A stretch of DNA of 64,000 bases from assembly GCA_963995505.1 (NCBI GenBank), contig OZ023187.1:18886584-18950583 (forward strand), written 5' to 3'. This DNA comes from Hypericum androsaemum (lineage: Eukaryota > Streptophyta > Magnoliopsida > Malpighiales > Hypericaceae). The notes beneath the pieces were generated by a model. That model was given only the letters and a program-made list of their open reading frames with translations, was not told where the DNA came from and did no database searches. Position 1 is the first letter of the stretch; every line of letters starts with the position of its first letter. The position numbers and the translations under genes are program-made. Positions 56,733 through 64,000 of the stretch are shown in pieces.

Positions 56733-58731
56733 GGGAATTTTAATCAATAACTTGTTTACATAGAGACTATTTATTTATCGTTTGTGATGCATTCAAACCC
56801 TCCCAGCTTAATCGCACAGTTTTTTTTTAAGGAATTTAATCGTACATTTTGTTAATTGCATATGATAAACTCAAGAACAGCATGAGCATCACCTGTCTGG
56901 TCCCTACGGATCTCAGGGAACGATTGAATGTGCATTTGCAAGGAGAAGAAGGCAATTGATGCTGTGGGAAGACTTTCCAGACAGACCAAACTTTGGTTAA
57001 TGAGAATTAACATTTTACATACTGTAAAGTGTATAATTTAAAACTTTATTAGATTTTAGATTGTATGATATAATACTTGAGGCCATTTTTTAATAGTTTA
57101 CAAATAATTTTTTAATAATTAAACACAATTTATAATTATCATACTCAATTGCCATTGCACGAGAAATGATTTTCATCTATAAACGGTATTAGTGACCGGT
57201 GTACGGAAACTTTGCCGACTTAATAACACATTTTGTTAATTGCATATGATAAAACTAAAGAACAGCATGAGCATCACCTGTCTGGTCCTCTACGTATCAA
57301 AAGAACAAATCATCTATTTAACAGGAAGAGACATAACAGCAGCAATAATAATAACAACAGCATTATGTTGATTCAAGTAGAAAATAATTCCTTTAAGAGA
57401 CATAGCAGCAGCAATAATAGTAAAAATAGCATTAGTATCTTGTAGTATCACACATTTATACTCAAGTATTTTGTGGCTTAAGACGCATAGAACGGGTCAA
57501 GTTTTTTTGTGCCTTCAACTTCGCTTCTAAAGCTGACGTGGCTAGCAGCGTGTTGTTGTGGCCAAGTCATATGTGATTTCGAGAAAATGCTGCCAATGTC
57601 GTAGATTGATTTATTTGCTTTTGAGTTGGGTCTACTGGCAGCTCACCTCTGCTCTCCTTGTTTCTTTGATGCAGCCAATTGGGTGCTGAGAGAGATGGCG
57701 AATTTAATTAATTTGTTGTGTTTCTTTGTCTCTGTGATGCAGCCAATCGGGTGCTTGTAGCGAATCTCGTTCTAACTCTTTGCATGTTTGTTTCTGATTT
57801 ACCTTTCTCGAAATTAATTCTTAGAAAAAAGTTCTTTCTGGGAGAAAGTACCGCTCACACCCAACTATTTTATTTTTCCGAGTTTGTTCGTTATCCAATT
57901 TTTCCTCTTGTGAGTATATAGGATAAGCATTAGGTGTGGGAGATACTCAAAATAAAGATAAGAATAATGCATGTTCATTCACACGACAATTTGCTTTGTT
58001 TTCCATGGGTGCACAATGTATGATTTACTAAATAAATGGTTAGGATTTCCAATGTTGAGAATTTTATCATATTTCTATGAGACTTTAAAAAAACGTGTTA
58101 AAAACCATGTGATATTTTTAAACACAAAATTACGTATGAAAATAAATTTAACCCTTCTATTTTAACAGCAAAGTATTGAATTTTTCTTCTGGGCGTTCTT
58201 TTTCATATACAGTGATTTTCCCTTTTTACACACTGTTTCCCGGGCCCATTTATCTATGTCAAGCCCATATTTTATATGCACAAAAGAGGCCACTAGTTTA
58301 TTTCATACTTTATTTCCTCTTATCGTTGTCGTTTTCCCGGGTTAATTTATTTTTGTTTTCTTGCTGGATTTATTTTCCCTGCTGTGGTGAACCTGGTTTC
58401 CGTAGGAAAAAATGTTTAGTACCTCGGCGCTTTGCCTAAAAATCATGAATTATTGTCCTTTTCTTTTTTAAGAGGTGGGAGATGTGGTCATCACAATGAA
58501 CCTTTTGAATGTGCATTCTTTGGAGATAAAAAATACTCGTATTTATAAAAGTACAAGTGACCCAGAAATTAACCCATTAGCTGCACGATTATAAGCGAAA
58601 ATAATTTGGAAACTCAAGATCTACAAAGTTTAAGGGAAAAAAAAGGAGAATAGATTTGAAAATCGATAAGCAACAGAATTAATACGGCTCGTGACTACAA
58701 ACTCGTACATAGTACGAGAAAATTTCAGCCA

Positions 58732-58769
<38 letters not shown>

Positions 58770-59244
58770 TTTTATGATTTTAAAGTTATAGTACATACCC
58801 TATATATTCAACATCCATAAAAGTGCAACCTCTAACGACCTTGTGTTGTTTTCCGGCGTGTGGTTGCAGGGGGTTTGCCTTACTCCGTTTCCGTGTCTGT
58901 AACGGAGCTATGGGTGTACTTGTACAAACTCTTTCATAGGAGTATATATTATAATGTTCAAAAAATATATAATCAAATCATTGACATTTTGTACCGCTAA
59001 ATCAATTTTTTTTTTACGACAATCTTATAATTATAAATGTCTTGGTTTCTAGGATGGAAAATAAGGAATGAAAGAAAAAGAACATAAATTTGGCTTTACT
59101 CCTAATCGCATCTTTCATCGTCCTTATCCTTTGATTTTTTTTGGTCGGTTCCTAATCCTTTGATTCATTTTATAAAAGAAACGCATTATCAGATTTGTCC
59201 AGCAAAGTGTGGCTTGCCACGACTATAATCAATAACATTTATTA
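56733..59244. other. 3' flank of the F-box gene, AT-rich non-coding DNA
   Basis: A word of about 70 bp (CATTTTGTTAATTGCATATG ... AGCATCACCTGTCTGG) at about 56848-56920 recurs at 57229-57290. CAG/CAATAA-rich repeats lie near 57330-57430 and an (AT)n run at 58733-58764. Frames of 60-87 aa here have no recognised domain. Confidence 0.45.
58733..58764. repeat. (AT)n microsatellite
   Basis: About 32 bp of perfect AT dinucleotides. Confidence 0.95.
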
Positions 59245-59309
59245 ATGAATAATTTTGATGTGAGTCGAATTTCGAAAAACCCAATTACCACGGGGCCATG
59301 TTGTGATAA

Positions 59310-59577
59310 GCGGAACTTGGCAGGAGATCTTCTAAACTCAATAAAATTTTGGGAATTGTTCACAGCCAAAAAAGAGACGGTGAAATGCAATTCGAGCATT
59401 GTTCAAGCGGAGTTCCATCATGAAAAGAGACATTAGTAGGATTGAAGACAAAATTGTATCTCAAAAGGTTTAATGGGTCGAAGCCCATTTAGCAAAACAG
59501 ATTTTCAGGCCCAATTTTCATTTCAAGATGTATGTGCTGCCCATGAGCTTGTCCTACCGTGAGAAAGTAGGAGAGTA
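59310..59577 (+). repeat. Direct repeat 2, with the same short frame
   Basis: Partner of 52416-52735 in the same orientation. The frame LAGDLLNSIKFWELFTAKKE to HHEKRH (stop at 59434-59436) aligns with repeat 1 without gaps over 39 codons. It extends upstream in frame to an ATG at 59245. Downstream it has GTCGAAGCCCATTTAGC and GAGAAAGTAGGAGAGTAG. It ends at the MULE/LINE insertion. Confidence 0.7.
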
Positions 59578-59589
59578 GAAAAGATTTTT

Positions 59590-60761
59590 GGGCAAATAAC
59601 TCTCAGGTCCCAGTGTTATAGTTTTATCATTTGCAGATCCATGTGTTATGGAAATAGTGTGTGAGGTCCCTGCTTTTTAGAGAAATGTTGGTCTCAGGTC
59701 CCTGGCTGATGTCAGCACTCGTTTTTTTCATTTTTTTAATTATGGAAATGACCAAAATATCCTTGGAAAAAAAAATCCATCATCCTCAACCTTTGAACAC
59801 CAAGAATCAAGAACACTAAATCAGAAATCAACCAAAAGTAAAAAAAAAAACTAAACCAGAACACATCTCCCCCGATTAATCCAACTTTCATTCTTCCATT
59901 TCTTAAGAAACAAATACCAAAACTAAAGACTTTAAACCCAAAACTAGCCATCGGGTTAACATCAATGGCTCTCATCAAACCAGTAGCTTAAAATCCAGTA
60001 AGCTTTGAACGGACGTCGTGAATCGTAGGTAGTCGTCGATTGATCGAGCCCATCGAACTCGTTGAGAGATCAGGGACAAATTTCCAATTTTCAGAGTTAG
60101 TGTTCATCCAATTTGGGGATTCCCGTATATGCAGCGACGAAGAAGGCACGAGAGGAGATGTCGTCAGATGACCTAGATCTGCAACCCAGTGGGAGAGAGA
60201 GAGGAGTGGCAGTTTAGCCATGGCCTTCATCGTTGTCGTCGGGACCTTCATCTGTTGGAAGAGATGGGAAATGGCGAGTCGCTCCGTGAGTTCAGCCATG
60301 GCCTTCATCGTTGTCGTCGGTGAGAAGAAGAAGTTGTGGTTCCTCCCTCCTCGGTGATGGCCTCCCTCCTTCGGCGACGAACGAATTGAAGTCAGCTTGA
60401 TTTTTGTTATTGCTTTTGGGTGTTCATGGAAGGGATGAATCGTCCACGTTGAGATTGAATTTGTTAAAGGTTGGGTAGATCTGGGTTAGTTGATTATTGA
60501 GTTGGAGTTTTCTGGGTTATTTTTTATCTTCTTGAAGGTTGAAAATGGTGTTCAAAGGTTGAGGATGATGAATTTTTTATATTTTTTCTAAGGGTATTTT
60601 GGTTATTTCGATGATAAAAAATGAAAAAATGAGTGATGATGTCTGCCAGGGACCCAAGACCAATATTTCTTTAAATAGCAGGGACCTCACACACTATTTT
60701 TATAACACAGGGACATGCGAATGATAAAATCATAACATAGGGACCTGAGGGTAATTTGCCC
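59590..60761. mobile_element. MULE-like non-autonomous element in a LINE tail
   Basis: A 1172-bp element with terminal inverted repeats of about 175 bp (GGGCAAATAACTCTCAGG ... CCTGAGGGTAATTTGCCC). The 9-bp TSD AAGATTTTT is perfect (59581-59589 and 60762-60770). The interior holds a 106-aa minus frame (60308-59988) without a known domain, in which GCCATGGCCTTCATCGTTG occurs twice, 78 bp apart. No transposase is present. The TSD lies in the poly(A) end of the LINE that follows. Confidence 0.9.
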
Positions 60762-60770
60762 AAGATTTTT

Positions 60771-62500
60771 TAATTACGAACTTTTATTAATAAATAAAAG
60801 AAAAGTTACAGAATGTGATGAGAAACAGATGAAGGGGGTGAGAAGAGAGACCTATTACATGAAAACTAAAAAGTCACCAATGGCCTAAACGAATAACTAA
60901 ATTTGATGCCATAATTAGTAACCCAACTCAAGTGACCGGCAGTCCGGGAAGTTATGAGTAGTACGTTGCCCTAGAAGGGAAGCACTGGCCGGATGTCCTC
61001 AAATGTAGTAATCAACGTCATACTGCGAGCAGCGTAAGTCATCGCCAGTGTAAGAAGTGATCACCTGCTTCCCGGCATTGAGTCTCGCCTCGTAGTACTC
61101 CGGATAGTAGTTACCACTTGCATTGACGGGCCACGACTCATAATCATCATCTTACTCCTCCTTGGAATCACCATGATCCGTCTGCCATCTAGACTCGTAA
61201 GAGTCATACCCATCAAGCCTAGCCGGATCCAAGGCTTGAGAGACCACATTCACAGCATCAGGAGAAGCCAAAAACATTTCAAAAATCCCTTGACCCGAGT
61301 TAATAGGGACAATACATGGGACCATATCAGGATGGTCCGAACATTCCACTTTTTGAGGAATAGAAGCATTCGAAACCATTTCCAAGGCCAAATCAGAAAT
61401 CTCCATTCGGTTAGAGTCAGGAACCAAAACCAAAGCAGTAGAAACAATCCCCTCCTCTCGAAAATCATCATCCAATTTACTTCCCATAGCCAAAACCTGA
61501 GTTGTCTCGGACGTAGAAGCATGGTGCATCTCATTAGTAGCTTTTCGACGGCAAATTTTCTTGTTATGAACACCACCATTAGCTCTAACTTGGACCTGTG
61601 CTTGATCCACTTGCTTACCATGGGCAATTTCTAGCCTTTTCTCGACCTCAACTCCAATTTTTCTAGGATGCAACTTATGACAATTAGAGCTAGAGTGGCC
61701 AAGAATCTTACAATGAGCACAAAACTTCGGCAGATTTTTATAGACAATATCCACCAAACAACTCCCTCCAGAAGGAAAGTTCCAACAATACATTGTCCTG
61801 GAGAGGCTTTGACAAATCCACATCGACAAGCACAAGAACAGAAGCCCCTTGAAACCTATCAAGAGCGCTCACATACCATCGAATGGGGTCTCCCACAGCG
61901 GCTGCCAAGCTAAACACAATGTCTGGAAACATGTGCTCCATGCTAAGTCCCACAAGCTTAATCCATACCTTAGCATGCGAATTGATGACCCTGGATGGCT
62001 TGAAGAATGGCTCCCAAGGTTGCAAACAAAGAGTACCTTGAGGAAGTTTCCAAACAGTAGATTGCCACACGGACTCTCTCTCTGTTTTTGAGTTGAACAC
62101 AAAACCGAAATAACCCATGCCTAGCGAAAGCATCTTCAATGAACGAATAGACCAAGCTTTGGCAATGGAATTCAAAAGATGAACATGGCTTGGAACTTTT
62201 AGGCATAATCAATCTTCCAATTCCCAAAAAATTCTTAAACCAAAGATCGTTCCTTATTCAAAACCACGGCAAATCTATTTCCTTTAGCAACGGGTTTGAT
62301 AAAATTACCATCCTTAGAACAACCTCCAGACTCGGATCGGAAAAGGGCCGCAAAGGATTGAATACCACGAGTCGGAGAAGGCCCCGTTTGATGGAGTCCT
62401 GGTGGACAGGGCAGCTTGGTTCCTGATGTGCTCCTCACCTGTCTTCGTGGGCAAAGTCGAGATGCGGCCAGAACCACGCCATGGTCACCGGCGGCAGTGC
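60771..62500 (-). mobile_element. LINE-like element with ORF1 only (minus)
   Basis: On the minus strand the ORF1 start is near 62477 (MVLAASRLCPRRQ). The DUF4283-like part follows in shifted frames (62227-61970 and 62175-61738), including VWIKLVGLSMEHMFPDIVFS. The CCHC knuckle CAHCKILGHSSSNC and an acidic C-terminal region (to 61152, then past one stop to about 61010) follow. The 3' end is TTATTAATAAAAGTTCGTAA plus an A-run, now joined to the MULE TSD. No reverse transcriptase ORF2 is present between ORF1 and the tail (only about 240 bp). The same arrangement is seen at 13195-15258. Confidence 0.8.
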
Positions 62501-62594
62501 CGAAAAGTGTGAGGGAGGGAGTCGCACCAAAATCGCCTGTTATGCGTTTAGGGTTTTTTTTTTGTCAAGGACCGATTGGTTTAATTCTTCAAAT

Positions 62595-62960
62595 TGACAA
62601 AACCCTAAGAGCGATCGCGCCAATGCCCAAACGGTAACGTACGCAATCCAGAAACAAGACAAAGAAGAACTTAAACATTAATTGGCAAAACCCTAAGAGC
62701 GATCGCGCCAATGCCCAAACCGTAACGTACGCAATCCAGAAACAAGACAAAGAAGAACTTAAACATTAATTGGCAAAAGCCTAAGAGCGATCGCACCAAT
62801 GCCCAAGTCCAAACCCTAAAGTACGCAATTCGGAAACAAGATAAAGAACCTAAACATTAATTGGCAAAACACTAAGAGCGATCGCGCTAATGCCCAATCC
62901 CAATCCCTAATGTAGGCAATCCCGAAACAAGAAAAAGAAGAGAAGCGGAGAGGGGGAACT
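62595..62960 (-). repeat. Tandem units of about 88 bp upstream of LINE ORF1
   Basis: Four units start at about 62595, 62683, 62771 and 62862 (periods 88, 88 and 91). Each contains CCCTAAGAGCGATCGC, GCCAATGCCCAA and ACGCAAT...GAAACAAGA. Units 1 and 2 are nearly identical; 3 and 4 are more diverged. The palindrome GCGATCGC is in each unit, once changed to GCGATCGCA context. They lie 120-480 bp upstream of the ORF1 start. Confidence 0.85.
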
Positions 62961-62970
62961 TACCGAAGCA

Positions 62971-63348
62971 ACTTTCTCTTCACTCCGTGCTCAATCCAGA
63001 CCCGAGGCCTGGTGAGAGGAATCATCATAACAGATAGTAAAGCACAGGGAGAAAAGCAAAATGACTTGATCGAGACGGACAGTATATTGCATCCCAGAAT
63101 GTAGATAATGGAAAGTTTCCAAATAAACCAAGAGGAGCAGCTAAATGATGCTATGAAAAGGCCAACTTATAAGATCAGCTGAAAAACATCAAATATTACG
63201 TGAGCCACTAAAATGCATCACCTCATAAGCGTCAGAGAATAGAAGAGAAAACTTGTAGCAATTATTTTTTTTCTTATGCTTGTAATTGTCAAAGAAAAAT
63301 CCCAGTGCAATTGTGAGACTGAAATCCAGATATATCTCTTTTTTTTTT
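62971..63348. other. Spacer between LINE leader and Ca2+-ATPase fragment
   Basis: No gene. A minus-strand CGGTAAGTTCC near 62955 looks like a splice donor, but I could not assign an exon to it. Confidence 0.35.
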
Positions 63349-63762
63349 ATAATTCCCAGAGCTAATGATGCAATAGCAGCTATGATAAAAAATAATAAGG
63401 GTCAAAATCTTGCCATGCTTCCCAAAGGAAATTCTGAAAGTAAGCCCCACCACCGTCAACGGAGAATCTTCATGTTTGTAAGAAGTCTCAGAAATGGGCA
63501 CTGCAAGTTCCATTGAATACCAAGAAACCCCGCCCTTTCTTCTCAGGGTATGAGTTTGCACCGAATGTGCTCCTGCGTTTCACTACATCAACTTCGTCTT
63601 CACTTATTCCCGATTCAAGGCTGGTTTTCAGCATATCCGATAGCCCTTTTACCTGATAGGGACTGTATAAACTACTGATTTTGTAAGAGAAAATAGGATT
63701 ATAGAGCCGACCCCTGAAAACTAACTTACCCCACCATACTGTTGTTGTAAAGCAGTGAAAGA
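63349..63762 (-). pseudogene. Fragment of an autoinhibited plasma-membrane-type Ca2+-ATPase gene
   Basis: Three exon pieces read leftward. The first (63762-63730) gives SFTALQQQYGG with a GTAAGT donor. The second (63652-63521, 44 codons between CAG acceptor and GT donor) gives VKGLSDMLKTSLESGISEDE and later RRSTFGANSYPEKKGRGFL. The third (63433-63349) gives NFLWEAWQDL-like and IIAAIASLALGII-like text only with two frame changes in T-runs. This is the region before and into the first membrane segments of P2B Ca2+ pumps (plant ACA8/9/10 type), from memory of the family. The frameshifts and the missing downstream exons point to a pseudogene or a detached 5' part; assembly errors in homopolymers are an alternative. 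The rest of its N-terminus would lie beyond the window. Confidence 0.75.
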
Positions 63763-64000
63763 CTAAGCACTTTGGTACTTTGTTCTATCGTTGTTAATGT
63801 ACCCTATGCACTACGACTACATCCTTAATAAAAGTCTTTTAAACCAACTTTGTAAGAAACATAACATTGAGAAGCTAAGTTCATTATTTTTTTATTATTA
63901 TTGATTATTAATTATCTTTGATAATTGGTTTAACGATTAATATTGATTACATAAGTTCATGATGTTTTGTTTCTGACTTATGGAAAATCAATTAAAAAAA
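63763..64000. other. Intron or flank of the Ca2+-ATPase fragment
   Basis: AT-rich non-coding DNA at the window edge. Probably intron sequence on the minus strand. Confidence 0.4.

Noticed and set aside
62952..63003. Host exon with a GTAAGT donor upstream of the LINE
   Set aside because: Only a donor-like word was seen; no acceptor, frame or homologous protein supports an exon.
60771..63240. A longer LINE reaching 63.24 kb, based on similarity of GAGAATAGAA and T-run text there to direct repeat 1
   Set aside because: The match is short, low in complexity and needs several gaps.

Overview
The window is nuclear DNA from a flowering plant, most likely a eudicot. The signs are spliced genes with GT/AG introns, Cys/His-rich DC1-domain genes, an F-box/FBD gene, a Cassandra TRIM carrying 5S rRNA sequence, and Ty1-copia elements primed by initiator-tRNA-Met-type sites. 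Most of the 64 kb is transposon, and many insertions can be bounded to the base from terminal repeats and target-site duplications (TSDs).

Layout. 0.3-6.0 kb: a DC1 gene on the minus strand, now a pseudogene, split by a 2.5 kb gag/protease-only copia element. 7.6-8.0 kb: a solo LTR. 8.1-20.7 kb: a full-length but decayed copia (minus) and a truncated inverted copy of its 5' half (plus). About 3 kb separates them, holding an ORF1-only LINE, a DC1 tail fragment and a MULE remnant. 20.7-28.2 kb: further broken DC1 copies (minus at 21.3-22.8, plus at 24.9-27.3, fragments at 23.1-23.7 and 28.0-28.1), one cut by a LINE tail with a 14-bp TSD. 28.4-39.2 kb: an old copia (minus) with an unidentified ORF ahead of gag, a nested 2.0 kb solo LTR, a nested hAT MITE, and a G-box/ABRE-type array just upstream of the LTR TATA box. 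39.3-42.9 kb: ends of another DC1 copy, a GGACC-rich array and two opposite copies of a MULE-like element whose core is only a GAG/CTC tract. 44.0-45.7 kb: a hAT-like element holding a Cassandra array of three LTRs and two internal regions. 46.8-52.1 kb: a copia element with a 1350-aa open polyprotein and LTRs identical by eye. 53.2-54.3 kb: a MULE-like element. 54.7-56.7 kb: an apparently intact four-exon F-box/FBD gene. 59.6-60.8 kb: another MULE-like element, seated in the poly(A) end of a second ORF1-only LINE (to 62.5 kb) that has 88-bp tandem units upstream of its ORF1. 63.3-63.8 kb: frameshifted exons of a plasma-membrane-type Ca2+-ATPase (minus).

The DC1 copies look like one tandem family. 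Their shared C-terminal tail recurs five times, and most copies are broken by identifiable insertions, deletions or frameshifts. The only host gene that reads through cleanly is the F-box gene. The only autonomous-looking element is the copia at 46.8-52.1 kb.

No tRNA gene, functional rRNA gene or CRISPR array was seen. All identities and boundaries were judged by eye, without alignment or database searches.
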